DNA of 64,000 bases from Xylophilus ampelinus (GTDB lineage: Bacteria; Pseudomonadota; Gammaproteobacteria; Burkholderiales; Burkholderiaceae_C). Location: NCBI RefSeq assembly GCF_901875635.1, contig NZ_CABFMN010000079.1:20683-84682 (forward strand), read 5' to 3'. Positions 8,302 through 18,762 of the stretch are shown in pieces. Within the stretch, counting starts at the first letter, position 1. The number at the start of each line of letters is the position of its first letter. The notes under the pieces were generated by a model. That model was not told the origin of the DNA and did not search any database. It worked only from the letters and a program-made list of their open reading frames with translations. A program made the position numbers and the translations under genes.

Positions 8302-9383
8302 GGCATCAACTCCGGACGAAGGTTGTCCGCGATCACGGCGCGGTACATCTGCTTGTGGTCGTAGCTGACCACGGTGTAGCGCTGGGACAGATCGATCAGG
8401 TCGAACCGGTAAGCACCCGTGGTGTCGCTCCAGGTTTCGGCCACCAGGACGCGGGTGTTCTCGCTGATGAGCTGCACCCGCCGCACCAGGGGCTGGTCAG
8501 GCTGGCCCTTCTCCTTGACCGTTCCGGCGATGAAGCCGTGGCCGCTGAAGTGGATGTCCTTGCGGCCGTTGGAAATCGGATGGAAGTGCCAGTCGTAGCC
8601 ACCACCTCGGTTCCACAACTCCGAGTTGGGACTGTTCAAGCGCATCAGGTCGCAGTCGGCGTTGACGCCGATGGCGGCGGCGGGATCGGGCAGCACCGAG
8701 GTCGATCCACCGGCCAGCGGCAGCAAATCATCGGCGGCATTCACACCCACCGTCGCGGGAAACGCGGGCAGACCTGAAGGCGTGTCACCCGCAACGGCGT
8801 GGACGCGGGCCGTGGCCCCGTACAGGAACACACCCGGAATCAGCTTGCCCCGGTAGGCTGCATCCCCGACCTGGAACATCAGCACGCCACCGGCCTTGAA
8901 CTGGATCATGCGCGCCCACGGCACGCCGTTGGCATCGAAGGCTCCGACGATGACCTCACAACGCAGGATCAAGCGCTGGCCGACGTTGAAAGTCGGTGCC
9001 ACGTCCGCAACACCGGCGACTGCTTTGGCTCCATCGTTGACACCCCCCGTCACTGCCGCGCCGTCGCCGAAGCCACTGTTCCAGCGTGTCACGCTCCACG
9101 CACCGTCAATATGCGCGAACCGGTAGCCCTCAGAACCGTTGCCGGTGGTCATCCACAAGCCGAGGTGCTTGCGGGCGCTCTGGTCGGTCAGAAACTCGAC
9201 ATCCGTCTCGAACCAGAAGTCGCCGTGGGCGGCTTCGTTGAAGCGCAGGATGGACTGGCTGTTCGGGGCCGAGATGTCGATGGACTGCTGCGCGCTGTTG
9301 TGTGTCGCGGCCATTCCGCCGAGGACTGCGGTGTAGCCAGTGGCAGGTGCCGTGGCGAAGGATTCGCTCAGCGGGTAGCTCAT
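8298..9383 (-). CDS. Phage tail-tip or receptor-recognition protein (361 aa)
   Basis: The N-terminal half (1-180) reads like a lectin/jelly-roll fold (ESFATAPATGYTAVLGG, HGDFWFETDVEFLTD). The C-terminal part contains GTVKEKGQPDQPLVRRVQL, a carboxypeptidase-regulatory-like beta sandwich that often decorates tail proteins. Within the co-translated tail operon. A carbohydrate-binding role is inference. Confidence 0.5.
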   Translation of the reverse strand: MSYPLSESFATAPATGYTAVLGGMAATHNSAQQSIDISAPNSQSILRFNEAAHGDFWFETDVEFLTDQSARKHLGLWMTTGNGSEGYRFAHIDGAWSVTRWNSGFGDGAAVTGGVNDGAKAVAGVADVAPTFNVGQRLILRCEVIVGAFDANGVPWARMIQFKAGGVLMFQVGDAAYRGKLIPGVFLYGATARVHAVAGDTPSGLPAFPATVGVNAADDLLPLAGGSTSVLPDPAAAIGVNADCDLMRLNSPNSELWNRGGGYDWHFHPISNGRKDIHFSGHGFIAGTVKEKGQPDQPLVRRVQLISENTRVLVAETWSDTTGAYRFDLIDLSQRYTVVSYDHKQMYRAVIADNLRPELMP

Positions 9384-9386
9384 GGC

Positions 9387-10652
9387 TTACCTCCACGGGC
9401 CAGTGATGTCGAACGCGATCTGTGCGCCTTCGGTTTCCGAGCTGTACTGCGTCCTGACCAGCAAGAAGCGCTTGCCCGCCTGTCCGACCACGTTGTCGAC
9501 GATGGTCTGATCGCTGTAGGGGCGGTCTTGGGGCATCCACAGCATCCCCGGCAGGATGCCGCGCATATGGCCGTCCTCTTGCCTCACGTAGGTAGGCAGC
9601 AACCACAGGCTGTAGTCCGCCCCGTTCGGGAACGGCGTCGGGCCCCGACCGCAGATTTGCTGGCCGTTGTTCGTGTTCAGGGACGTCAGGCCGAAGCGAA
9701 CAGGGTTGCCGAGCTGGGTGTGGTTGCGCAGCAGCACCTTGCCCGTGAAGTCCAGCGACGAGACCAGACCGTAGCCGCTGAACTGCCCGGGATAGCTCCA
9801 GTAGTTGCTCATGCCCGAGTAGTTGTCGTCGGCAGCCAGCACCGTGGCGTAGTTGTCGCCCGGCTTGAAGCTCGTGATGTCGCCGAAGCAGTAGCAGTTG
9901 CGGCCATACCAGCCGTAGCCCGCCGCGTTGGTGCAGAACAGGAAGAACAGGCGGTCGTCACCGATCAGCACCCAGTTACGGCCGCCGCCACCGCTGTCGC
10001 CGTTGCTCTCGTACTGATTGCTTCGGGCGTGGAACCATTTGTACCAACCCCACTGGCTGGCCGTGACCTGCTTCCAGTTCTGCGTCGGGTTGTTCGGGTC
10101 GTAGGGAGCCTGCGCGCCAACGATGGTGTCGATGTCCGACAGGTCTTCGACGATGCCGACGTTGGCCCACTTGGCCCAGCCCGTCGTGTAGTTGGGCGTC
10201 TTGAGGCTGTTGTCGATCAGCAGCAGGTTCTGCGGCGACTGCGGGTTCTTGCTGCGGTAGGCGGCCTTGCTCGTTCCCGCGAACGGCTTCTCCCAGCCGA
10301 GTGGAGCCACCTTGGCACTCAGGTTCGTGGTGGTCGTCGCGGGCGACACCGGTGCTCCCGTCACCGCGTAGGTGAAGGCGGTCGTGGTCGTCGTCAGTAC
10401 GCGGAACGATCCGTTGTACTCGGGCTGCTCGGCTCCCGCGATCTCGACCACCTGAAATGGCCGATAGGCGTGCCCGCTGGAAATGGTGGCCGTGGCCACG
10501 CCATCGACACAGGTCAGCGTGTCGATGGCCTTCAAGGCGAAGCCGTTGACGAGACAGGCGTCGAGCATCGTCACCAGATCGCCCCAGTTGTTGCTGATCT
10601 GCGGCGCGCCGGTCATGCCGCTGTTGAAGTATTTGACAGTGAGGTCAGCCAT
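9387..10652 (-). CDS. Phage virion protein, tail tip (421 aa)
   Basis: An aromatic- and Gly-rich beta protein with no membrane span. Segments such as SGHAYRPFQVVEIAG and YNGSFRVLTTTTTAFTYAV resemble phage structural domains; the rest is unfamiliar. 18 bp from the 1202-residue tail protein and 3 bp from the 361-residue protein. Probably part of the adhesion apparatus. Confidence 0.5.
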   Translation of the reverse strand: MADLTVKYFNSGMTGAPQISNNWGDLVTMLDACLVNGFALKAIDTLTCVDGVATATISSGHAYRPFQVVEIAGAEQPEYNGSFRVLTTTTTAFTYAVTGAPVSPATTTTNLSAKVAPLGWEKPFAGTSKAAYRSKNPQSPQNLLLIDNSLKTPNYTTGWAKWANVGIVEDLSDIDTIVGAQAPYDPNNPTQNWKQVTASQWGWYKWFHARSNQYESNGDSGGGGRNWVLIGDDRLFFLFCTNAAGYGWYGRNCYCFGDITSFKPGDNYATVLAADDNYSGMSNYWSYPGQFSGYGLVSSLDFTGKVLLRNHTQLGNPVRFGLTSLNTNNGQQICGRGPTPFPNGADYSLWLLPTYVRQEDGHMRGILPGMLWMPQDRPYSDQTIVDNVVGQAGKRFLLVRTQYSSETEGAQIAFDITGPWR

Positions 10653-10670
10653 TGCATTGATTCCTTATGG

Positions 10671-13600
10671 TCAAGGGGTGTCGACGTCGCCGCGAATCAG
10701 CAACGTGAAGTGGTCGTCGGGCACGGACTCCGGCCCCTGCTGGACGGTGCGCACCACCCACACCGGGAACTGGCTGCCGATGGTGTTGAAGCGCAGCACG
10801 TTGCCGGTGGCCCAGCCGTTGCCCCAACCGAGCGCGGGCAGGCGGAAGTACGGCACCCCGGTCGCCGGGTTGTTGGGCGCGCAGTCGGCGCTGGTGTTGC
10901 CGGTGGCGATCACGCCGACGTTCTCGCCGATGACCTCGAACGAGGTGCTGTTGGTCATGCGCACCACCCAGCGTTCGGTGAGCGCCCCGCGATTGCTGAC
11001 CGTGATCGGGTACTGGGTGTGGTTGAAGGTGGCGGTGGCGGCGCTGCCCACCAACTCATCCGACCAGCCGCCGTTCCAGGTGCTCTGGTCGAACACGAGA
11101 TTCACGCGGGCGAACAGATCACCGGCCACCAGCGCGCTGGAGACGAAGCTGCCGGAGGCGGGATCGCCGGGACTGGCCAGCGGATAGGCGTGCGTCAGAG
11201 GCCGCGTGAAGCTGATCTCGCCGTTGATCTGTACATCGCGCACCACGGCCATGTCCTCGATGCGGTGCTCGATGGTCACGGGCTGGCTGTAGCCGGTCAC
11301 GTCGGTGAAGGTGACCGTGCCCGCTTCCAGATCGGTGACGTAGCCGGTGTGGATCACCACGCCGTCGTTTCCGACCACGCGCACCCGGGACAGGCGAACG
11401 CGGGCGCAGTCGATGGTCTGGCCGTTGCTGACCGACGTGGTGATGCGTCCGGTATGGCCCACCACCGCAAAGCCACCCGGTCGGAAGATCGGCACCCGAC
11501 CGTCGCTGGGCAGGCGCACCGGATCGATGCCCAACAGCGCCGCGTCCAGGGGCAGATAGCTGTAGGCCACGGCGCTGTAGCGCAGGCTGGATGCCGCCAC
11601 CGGCTCGGGCCGGAAGATCTTGCCGTCCGGACGGACGTTCTCGGCGTCGAACCATGGCTCCGTCTCGTTGCCCGCCGCCGTGACCACGGTGCCAAAGCGC
11701 ACACGCACGAGGCCGGTGTCGTAATCGACATTGCCGCTGACGCCGGACGCGCTGATCGCGCCGTCGATCCCTGCCGTCACGGTCTGCGTGCCGCCCACGG
11801 CACGGGCGAACTGGATGGACAGCGACCCCGGGCGCAGCGGCGCGGCACCGGTGCGAAACACGTACTCGCTGGAGATGTTCTCGCCGACCGTGGTCACGCA
11901 ACTGGCGCGCGTGATGCTGTTGGCCGCGCCCGCCGACCAGGAGCTGAGCGTCACCGCACCCGAGAGGTAGTTGATGCCGCCACGCGTGACCCAGCCGCTG
12001 GGCGTGAATTCGCGCAGCGTGCCCTGACCGTTGTCGCCCCAGGGCTGGCTGCCTGCGATGGCCAGCAGCACCGTGCCGGTCACCACCTGCGCGTTCACCC
12101 CGGGCACCAGCCGAAACGACGGGCTAAATGTGAACGTCTCGCTGTGGTTGCTGGTCGAGCCCGCACTGTTGTAGCGCAGCTTGACGTAGCCGGACTCGTC
12201 GTTTGGGTACAGCGACGGCGCGTCCACGTAGCGGATGCCGCCGTAATTGAGGCGGAACATCTGGCCCACGCCCGCAGCCCAACCAAGGCGCTGCGCACCA
12301 TAGACGGGACTTGGAATCTTGACAGTGACGTCGGGCTGGAACTGCACCGCCCCGGTGGCGTAGTCGACGCTGCCGATGACGACGCCGGAGCGCAGGACGT
12401 TGCCCGCACCATCGTCGCGGGCGTATTGCGTGGGATCGACGCCGTTCCACAGGCCCAACCCCATCGCCTGAATCTGCTGCAGCGTGTAGACCCCGAGCAC
12501 GGCGGTGTCGGTCAGGGTGTTCCATTCGATCTCCAGCGAACCCGGCTCGATGGAGCCCAGGGTCGCGGTCACCGGCACCTTGCCCTGACCGTCGCGCGAG
12601 GGGTGCGCGAAGCTGTCTTCCTGCTTGGGGCCCGCGACGTAGTCCACCGTCAGCAGGCTGCCTACCGGCGGCAGGACATTGGGGGCGAAGCTCAAGAGGT
12701 TTTGCGCGACGTTCAGCTCGCCAGTGGCGGCTCCACTGAGCGTGCCGGAGGTGGCTGCGGAAGCCGTGCGCGTGCCGGTGCCGCTTTCGTGCGGCCAGGT
12801 GATGGTGAGCGTGCCCGGCTGCACGCTCTTGCCTTCGGGCGGGGCAAGCTGCATGGCCTGCGATGCCTTGAGGGTGGCGGTCGGCTGCTGCGTTTCCTGC
12901 GTCGGCACATTCCACGTCAGGATCAGCGACGAGCCGACATCGGGTAGCGCACCCAGCGTCACCACGAAGGCTCCGGTGTTCTTGTTGAAGGTGCCCGCGC
13001 CGTAGCTGGCGTCCAGCCCTTTGAGCGAGCCGTTGCCGCCGTCCGACAGCACGTACCAGCGGCCCTGCGCCATGTAGTTGATGGCGAGCGTGCCGGGCTG
13101 CGGCACCGGGCTCACGGTGCCGACGTAGGACTGGCTGCGTGATTCCGGCGTGACCGCAATCTCCGCGCTTTGCGGCGCACGCTGCACAGACGCGGCGGGC
13201 GTGTAGGTGACGGCCTTGCTACCCGCCATCGAACCGGAGTTCAGGCTCAGGATGCCGTTGGCGTAGTCGATGGTGCCCAGCGTTCCACTGGCGGTTTTGA
13301 GCAGGCCCGCATCGTCGAAGATCGTGATGCCATCGGTGACGATGGACAGCGACCCCGGCAGGCAACCGCCCGGCAGATTGAATTTGAGGCTGGTGTTCCA
13401 AGCGTGGCTGGCCGTGTAGCTCACGGGTGCCGCGCTCGGCACCGGCAGGCCCGCTGCGGCATACGGCGGCACGAAGGAGATCGGGGTCTCGGTCTGGGCG
13501 CTGGGCACGAGCTGCGTGTAGATGGACGCGCCCTTGAGTGTGAAGTCGCCGACGTTGGCCGCTTGCGTCAGCGGTACCACGCCGACGTAGGTGCCCGCGT

Positions 13601-14279
13601 CAGCCACCACCGTGTCGCGCGTGCGGGTGGCGTTGGCGGCGCGCGTGAAGCTGCGCGTCGCGGGCGAGCCGGTGAAGTCGAAGCGCAGCGCGTCGCTGAT
13701 CGCCACCGTGACCACCGCCGCCTTGTAGTCCTGGTCGGTGTTGTAGGTGAAGCTGCGCTCGACCACCGAGACGGCGGTGGCACGGATGTACTGCTCCTTC
13801 TGCGTGGGCAGCCCTTCGTTCTCGATCAAGACAAGGGTCTGGCCGACGTTGGGCACGGCGTCCGAGAGGCGCTGGAACAGCTGCACCACGCGCTGGCCCG
13901 CGATGTGGTTCTCGAACAGATAGCCCGCCCACTCAGGGCCCTTGTTGAGATAGGCCTCGATGCGGGTCTGCGCCTGCTCCCGGGTGTCGAAGGTCTTCTT
14001 GGTGGAGAACAGCGTGACGCTGACGCGTGCGTCCTGCGGCGGCTGGGCCACGATGACGTTGGCCCCGAAGTAGGTGTCGGTGTCGTCGGTGGCCACCTGC
14101 ACGAAGCTCTTGCGCAGATTGACGCGGCCTCCGGCGCGATCCAGCTCGGAGATGTCCGGAAAGATCGCGTTCGAGACGCCGTCGGGGATCACGAGGCCCG
14201 TGGGTGCGCCGCCGCCTTCGGGCACGTCCGCCATCACGGCGGACTTCAGCAGCTTCACATCGCCGGATTGAATCGGCAT
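10671..14279 (-). CDS. Very large repetitive tail/baseplate protein (1202 aa)
   Basis: Begins MPIQSGDVKLLKSAVMADVPEGGG, typical of tail proteins that follow the tape measure. The body contains at least four imperfect modules starting PG(T/S)L(A/S/T)I and continuing with G.(V/I)DY.(T/N)G...(F/L), for example PGSLSIVTDG, PGTLAINYMA, PGTLTITWPH and PGSLSIQFAR, so it looks like a string of beta-sandwich repeats. The ATG overlaps the preceding stop (ATGA). It probably builds the tail tip. A longer upstream open frame is not supported. Confidence 0.6.
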   Translation of the reverse strand: MPIQSGDVKLLKSAVMADVPEGGGAPTGLVIPDGVSNAIFPDISELDRAGGRVNLRKSFVQVATDDTDTYFGANVIVAQPPQDARVSVTLFSTKKTFDTREQAQTRIEAYLNKGPEWAGYLFENHIAGQRVVQLFQRLSDAVPNVGQTLVLIENEGLPTQKEQYIRATAVSVVERSFTYNTDQDYKAAVVTVAISDALRFDFTGSPATRSFTRAANATRTRDTVVADAGTYVGVVPLTQAANVGDFTLKGASIYTQLVPSAQTETPISFVPPYAAAGLPVPSAAPVSYTASHAWNTSLKFNLPGGCLPGSLSIVTDGITIFDDAGLLKTASGTLGTIDYANGILSLNSGSMAGSKAVTYTPAASVQRAPQSAEIAVTPESRSQSYVGTVSPVPQPGTLAINYMAQGRWYVLSDGGNGSLKGLDASYGAGTFNKNTGAFVVTLGALPDVGSSLILTWNVPTQETQQPTATLKASQAMQLAPPEGKSVQPGTLTITWPHESGTGTRTASAATSGTLSGAATGELNVAQNLLSFAPNVLPPVGSLLTVDYVAGPKQEDSFAHPSRDGQGKVPVTATLGSIEPGSLEIEWNTLTDTAVLGVYTLQQIQAMGLGLWNGVDPTQYARDDGAGNVLRSGVVIGSVDYATGAVQFQPDVTVKIPSPVYGAQRLGWAAGVGQMFRLNYGGIRYVDAPSLYPNDESGYVKLRYNSAGSTSNHSETFTFSPSFRLVPGVNAQVVTGTVLLAIAGSQPWGDNGQGTLREFTPSGWVTRGGINYLSGAVTLSSWSAGAANSITRASCVTTVGENISSEYVFRTGAAPLRPGSLSIQFARAVGGTQTVTAGIDGAISASGVSGNVDYDTGLVRVRFGTVVTAAGNETEPWFDAENVRPDGKIFRPEPVAASSLRYSAVAYSYLPLDAALLGIDPVRLPSDGRVPIFRPGGFAVVGHTGRITTSVSNGQTIDCARVRLSRVRVVGNDGVVIHTGYVTDLEAGTVTFTDVTGYSQPVTIEHRIEDMAVVRDVQINGEISFTRPLTHAYPLASPGDPASGSFVSSALVAGDLFARVNLVFDQSTWNGGWSDELVGSAATATFNHTQYPITVSNRGALTERWVVRMTNSTSFEVIGENVGVIATGNTSADCAPNNPATGVPYFRLPALGWGNGWATGNVLRFNTIGSQFPVWVVRTVQQGPESVPDDHFTLLIRGDVDTP

Positions 14280-14689
14280 CAGGCAATCTCCAGAAATCGA
14301 AGGGTCAGTCGGTAGAAGTCGAAGCCGGATCGCGCCGGGAAACCCAGCACGGGTTCGGCCTCGATGGCGGCCTCCTGATGGCGGAAGGCGACCGTGAAGA
14401 TGCGGGCGTCGGCGAAGGTCAACTCGAAGCGGCCCGTGGTGCTGCCCACCGCAATCGCGGCCCACGCCCGCAACTGCTCGACCGTGCCGCGCGTCACCCA
14501 CGCCATGTCGGGCGCGCCCACCAGCGTGATCGGGCGTCCTGCCTGCCGGGTGGCGGACTGGATCAGCAAGGCCCCGGTGATCAGGTAGGACGTGGCCGCC
14601 ACTGCGGGCGACCACGCGTGCTCGTCGCTCCACAGCAAGTCGTCGGGCAATGGCAGAGCCACCCCGGTTGCGAGGTTCTTCAGTTGCAT
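14279..14689 (-). CDS. Phage tail protein, 136 aa (distal-tail-like position)
   Basis: A short beta-rich protein directly after the tape measure gene, the position occupied by distal tail or minor tail proteins in siphophages. Internal phrases FELTFADARIFTVAFRHQEA and SGFDFYRLTLRFLEI suggest a barrel. The ATG at 14689 was chosen; the longer upstream frame overlaps the tape measure C-terminus. Confidence 0.6.
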   Translation of the reverse strand: MQLKNLATGVALPLPDDLLWSDEHAWSPAVAATSYLITGALLIQSATRQAGRPITLVGAPDMAWVTRGTVEQLRAWAAIAVGSTTGRFELTFADARIFTVAFRHQEAAIEAEPVLGFPARSGFDFYRLTLRFLEIA

Positions 14690-14711
14690 CGGGATACCTT
14701 GGGTGGTTGGC

Positions 14712-17700
14712 TCAGACCGCGCGGGCGCGGGCGGCGTCCAGCAGTTGCAGCAGCCGCGCCTCGTCGCGCGCATCGACGGTGGCGTTGACCTTCTGCTGTC
14801 CCGAGGACAGCTCCACGCGCACAGTGCGCATCGGCGCGCTGTCAGGCAGCGAGGGGCGCGGCAGGCTGCGGCTGGCGGGCTGCACCAGTCCGCCCGAGGC
14901 AAAGCCCTGAATGCCCGCCAGCGCGCGTCCGGCCAGTGCCTGCGCCGGAGCGCTCAGGTTGTTGATGGCCTCGAAGAAGCCTGCGCCGTAGCGAGACACG
15001 GCCTGCCGGTTCACGACGAACTCACCGGGGGTGAGCATCGCCGGGACGGTGTCGGACTTCGACAGCCCGCCGCGCCGGTAGAACTCGCCCTGGTTCCGTT
15101 CCATGTAGTCGATCAGCTCGCGCTCCAGGTCTTTGCCCCAGAGCAGCGGCTGCGCCATCGCCGAGCGCCACGTCTGCTTGATGCGTTCAAGGTTCTGGCG
15201 CTCGTTGCCGGTGAGCGTCTTGCGACTCATGAAATCTTCCAGCGTGCGGCGATCCTGCTGCGCCTGCTTGCCGTAGCTGTCCATCGTCTTGCTGCGCATA
15301 TCCAGACTGACCGATGCGCCGTAGTTCCATTGCAGCCAGCTGGTGTATTCGTTCATCCCCTGCAGGCCGAGATCGATCATCTTCAACGCCTCGAACGCTT
15401 CGCGGTTCTTCTTGGGCCTGCTTGGCTTGTCGTTCGGATCGGAGCCTGTGGAGCCGGTACTGCCCAACGAGGCAACGCGCCCGCCGACCGCGAAGTGGGC
15501 GACGCCACTGGCCAGACGAGATAGCGCGCCGCTGCCGTACTTCTGCACCGCCGCCTTGCGGATCACGAAAGCCCCCGCATCCAGCGTGCGCGGCACGGTG
15601 TCGTGGTGGCCGGAGCCGGGCACCGATCCGCCGCTCATCCGTGGGAAGGCCGGGGCCACCGCGCCGCCATCGGCAAAGTGCCGCACGCCGCCGCTCGCAC
15701 TGCCGACCAGACCGCCGGTGGCATTGGTTTCCACCTTGGTGACGTAGATCGTGTGCGTGCTCGTGGTGTGAATGCCGTTGAGGCTCATCACTTCGGCACG
15801 CGCGACATCGGCGTTGTGCTGGATGGCGTGGTGCGACTCGGTCTGGATGCGATCCAGCGCCTTGATCATCCCGTCCACGTTGGTGATCGCGGCCTGCGCC
15901 TTCTCGGTCGCCACCTTCAGCTCGAACTGCGCGTTCTGGTCGGCGTAGACCTTGAGCTTGTCCAGTGCTTCCTTCGCCTTGGACACATCGGCATCGACCG
16001 GCAGCGTCTTGCCTTCCTTGAGCAGCGCCTCGTATTCCTTGAGCTGCTTCTCTGCTTCCTGCAAGTCCGCCTGAATCTGCAGCAGGTACTCCTTCTCGGC
16101 CAGCGCCTTGTCCAGATCGGCGAGGGCCTTGTCGAAGCGCGTGGTGTCGGCATCGAGCGTGAGCTTCAGGCCGTCCTTGAGCTTGGTCGTGATGTCGTCG
16201 ATCTGGCGCGTGGTCTCGGTCAGCGTGCGCTGAATCTCATCGCGTGCGGTGAGCGCCGTGCGCGCCGCCGTCTGGTGCGCCTTGGCTTCGGCATCCAACG
16301 TCTGGTTGAGGATTTCCTCGGACTGGCGGATGCGGTCGATGGCATCGCGCACGCCTTGTTTGCCTTGGGCGGCCTGCGTGTCGGCGTCCCGGGCCTTTTG
16401 CGCCAGTTCAGAGCGCAACTGATCGGCTTGCCGCATCAGGTCAGTGGCCTGCTGGTATTCCTGCCGACGGTAGGCCTCGCGCGACTGCGCTTCGATCTGC
16501 GTGACCTGCGACACCGCCTGTTCGGACTGCTTGCGCGCCTCCTCGCCGCGCTTGGCCTCGTTGGTCTGGCTGGTGGCCACCTGCGCGGCCATGTCCATTG
16601 CCTTCTGCGCGAGTTGGCGGGCCAGTTCCAGCTCGCCATTGGCCAGCGCCCGGCGCGCCTGCTCCTGCATCTCGGCGATCTGGCGCTTGCGATCCTCGGT
16701 GGCCTCGTACTCCGTCATGCTCTGGCGGCGGATGTCGCGGATGCGATCTTCCGTGGACATCGACAACTGGCGCTTGGCTTCCTCGATGCGCTGCACTTCC
16801 GCCAGATGCCGGTTGGCCTCCGCGTTGAGCGCGTCGATGTGCTGGCGGTATTCGGCCAGCGCCTGCGCCAAGGTCTGGCGCTTGGTGGCGAGAATGTCGT
16901 TCTCGACCCGCTGCACGTTGGCGCGGCGCTTCTCCTCGGTCTGGCCCTGCCGGGCGGCGGCGTCCTTGCGCGCCTGCGTTTCCTGATCGATCAGGCCCAG
17001 CGTTTCGGTGGTGGCCTGACGGCGCAGCGTCGTCTGCTGCGTCAGCGCCTCGGTGAGCAGTTGCGTGGACTTGGTGATCTTGGCGGTTTCGGACTGCTGC
17101 GTGCGCTCCAGTTCCGCCTTCTCCTGGTCGTAGCGTGCCTTCACCGCCGTGATCTGCGTTTGCAGATTGGCCTCGACGATGGCGGTGAAGCCCTTGTAGG
17201 CCTCGGCCATCTTGGCGGTGGCGTCGTTGACCACGCCTTGCGCTTTGCCGACGGCCTGTTCCACTTCGCCCAGCCGGGACTTGAGCTTTTCCAGCGCGGC
17301 GTGGACGGCCTCGATGCCGCGCCCGACCGCTTCCTGCGTGCCCTGGCGCACGGCTTCGAGCCGCTTGGCGATTTCCTCGGCAGCGGTTGCGGCAGTGTCC
17401 ATCGCGCCTTTGGCGGCGTTCGCACCTTCCGTGGCGTCGGCGTACATCTCGGCGAAGATGCGGTTCATCTCCGTCAGGCGTTCGTTGTGGCGCTGGGTGG
17501 CCTCGGCAATGGTGTCGGACGTGAAGATGGCGGCGAACACCTCCCACCGATAACGCAGGTGCTCGATGCCCGTCATCAGCACCTGCACCATGAAGATGCC
17601 CGCCTTGCGGACGATCTCGAACTTCTCCGACAGCCACGTCCCGATTTCCCACCCGATGATGGCCGCGCCGAGCACGCCGAAGGCCACGCGCAGTTTGCCG

Positions 17701-18761
17701 GCCGTGGCGATGGCGTTCGAGACGGACAGGTTGGCCGTGGCCCACGCCGCCGCCGTGGTGCTGGCCGCCGTCACCGCCGCTGCGCCCGCCGTCTGCCACG
17801 CGATGATCAGCGCCGGGATCAGGCGGTAGACCAGCACCGCAAGGCCAACCTCGGCGATGCGCTGGAGCCACTTCATCACGGTGTCGAGGTTTTCTGATAG
17901 CCACGTCAGAGCCTCTGCGAGCTTCTTGGTGAAGCCGGTCGATTCGTCGAGGCGGCTGATCCACTGCCCGAAGGCGTTCGAGAGGCGGGTGAAGGCCTGA
18001 CCGACGGTCATCGGCAGTTGCGCGTACTCGGCGGCCAGCTTGTCCTTCTGGCTCATCAGCGCGTTGACCACCACGTCGGCGGTCAGCCGTCCTTCCTCGG
18101 CCAGCTTGCGCAGCCGTCCGATGGGCACGTTCAGGCCGTCGGCGAGCGCCTTGGCCAGACGCGGGCTGTTTTCGACGACGGAGTTGAATTCCTCGCCGCG
18201 CAGCACGCCTGACGACAAGGCCTGCCCGAACTGCAACAGCGCCGACTGCGCCTCGGTGGCCGAAGCGCCGGAGATGCGCAACGCCTGCGAGATGCTCTCG
18301 GTGATGGTGAGCGCATCCTGCTGCTCGCTGCCCAGCATCCGCACCGCCTGCTGGAGCTTGCCGTAGAGCGTGGCGGTTTCCTGGATCGGCACGCCGATGC
18401 GCTGGGCGATGGCGAACAGCTCCTTCTGCGCCACCGCGTACTCGCGGCTGCCTGCGGTGGCGAGCTTCAGGCGCGCGGACATCATGTTCCAGGCGTCGGC
18501 GATCTGGACGATCTCCTGCACCTTGCCGCCGGCCCAGTTGATGGTCAGAAAGGCCAGCAACTGCGTCTTGGCCTTGGCGACCTGATCGCCAAAGGCGTTC
18601 ATCCCGGCCTTGACCTCGGCCACCCCGGCAGCGGCCTTGTCGCCTGCGGTCTTGGCGCTGGAGCCGAAGCCGCCGAGGCTGCGCTCGGCAGACGTGATGG
18701 CGCGCTTGAGCCCCTCATCGGCCCCTTCGAGCGCGACGAGGATGGAAATGCGGTTCGCCAT
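14712..18761 (-). CDS. Tail tape measure protein (1349 aa)
   Basis: The longest gene in the window. The N-terminal part holds the tape-measure domain (about 75-250: ISQALRISGASATEAQSALL, LSSGVLRGEEFNSVVENSPR). Hydrophobic segments at about 315-385 are followed by a very long coiled coil (about 430-1000) rich in Gln, Ala, Glu and Arg. The C-terminal part has two copies of the DTVPA.L..GEFVV/I phrase seen in tape measure proteins. It sets tail length and is ejected with DNA. Start 2 bp from the upstream gene. Confidence 0.92.
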   Translation of the reverse strand: MANRISILVALEGADEGLKRAITSAERSLGGFGSSAKTAGDKAAAGVAEVKAGMNAFGDQVAKAKTQLLAFLTINWAGGKVQEIVQIADAWNMMSARLKLATAGSREYAVAQKELFAIAQRIGVPIQETATLYGKLQQAVRMLGSEQQDALTITESISQALRISGASATEAQSALLQFGQALSSGVLRGEEFNSVVENSPRLAKALADGLNVPIGRLRKLAEEGRLTADVVVNALMSQKDKLAAEYAQLPMTVGQAFTRLSNAFGQWISRLDESTGFTKKLAEALTWLSENLDTVMKWLQRIAEVGLAVLVYRLIPALIIAWQTAGAAAVTAASTTAAAWATANLSVSNAIATAGKLRVAFGVLGAAIIGWEIGTWLSEKFEIVRKAGIFMVQVLMTGIEHLRYRWEVFAAIFTSDTIAEATQRHNERLTEMNRIFAEMYADATEGANAAKGAMDTAATAAEEIAKRLEAVRQGTQEAVGRGIEAVHAALEKLKSRLGEVEQAVGKAQGVVNDATAKMAEAYKGFTAIVEANLQTQITAVKARYDQEKAELERTQQSETAKITKSTQLLTEALTQQTTLRRQATTETLGLIDQETQARKDAAARQGQTEEKRRANVQRVENDILATKRQTLAQALAEYRQHIDALNAEANRHLAEVQRIEEAKRQLSMSTEDRIRDIRRQSMTEYEATEDRKRQIAEMQEQARRALANGELELARQLAQKAMDMAAQVATSQTNEAKRGEEARKQSEQAVSQVTQIEAQSREAYRRQEYQQATDLMRQADQLRSELAQKARDADTQAAQGKQGVRDAIDRIRQSEEILNQTLDAEAKAHQTAARTALTARDEIQRTLTETTRQIDDITTKLKDGLKLTLDADTTRFDKALADLDKALAEKEYLLQIQADLQEAEKQLKEYEALLKEGKTLPVDADVSKAKEALDKLKVYADQNAQFELKVATEKAQAAITNVDGMIKALDRIQTESHHAIQHNADVARAEVMSLNGIHTTSTHTIYVTKVETNATGGLVGSASGGVRHFADGGAVAPAFPRMSGGSVPGSGHHDTVPRTLDAGAFVIRKAAVQKYGSGALSRLASGVAHFAVGGRVASLGSTGSTGSDPNDKPSRPKKNREAFEALKMIDLGLQGMNEYTSWLQWNYGASVSLDMRSKTMDSYGKQAQQDRRTLEDFMSRKTLTGNERQNLERIKQTWRSAMAQPLLWGKDLERELIDYMERNQGEFYRRGGLSKSDTVPAMLTPGEFVVNRQAVSRYGAGFFEAINNLSAPAQALAGRALAGIQGFASGGLVQPASRSLPRPSLPDSAPMRTVRVELSSGQQKVNATVDARDEARLLQLLDAARARAV

Positions 18762-18762
18762 C

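Noticed and set aside
8799..12947. 1382-codon plus-strand ORF
   Set aside because: Antisense shadow of the tail genes at 8298-14279; full of Arg, His and Gly, no ribosome site, no family. GC-rich DNA commonly leaves such open frames.
15603..17897. 764-codon plus-strand ORF
   Set aside because: Complement of the tape measure coiled coil; the Leu/Arg/Gly bias mirrors Gln/Glu/Ala codons on the real strand.
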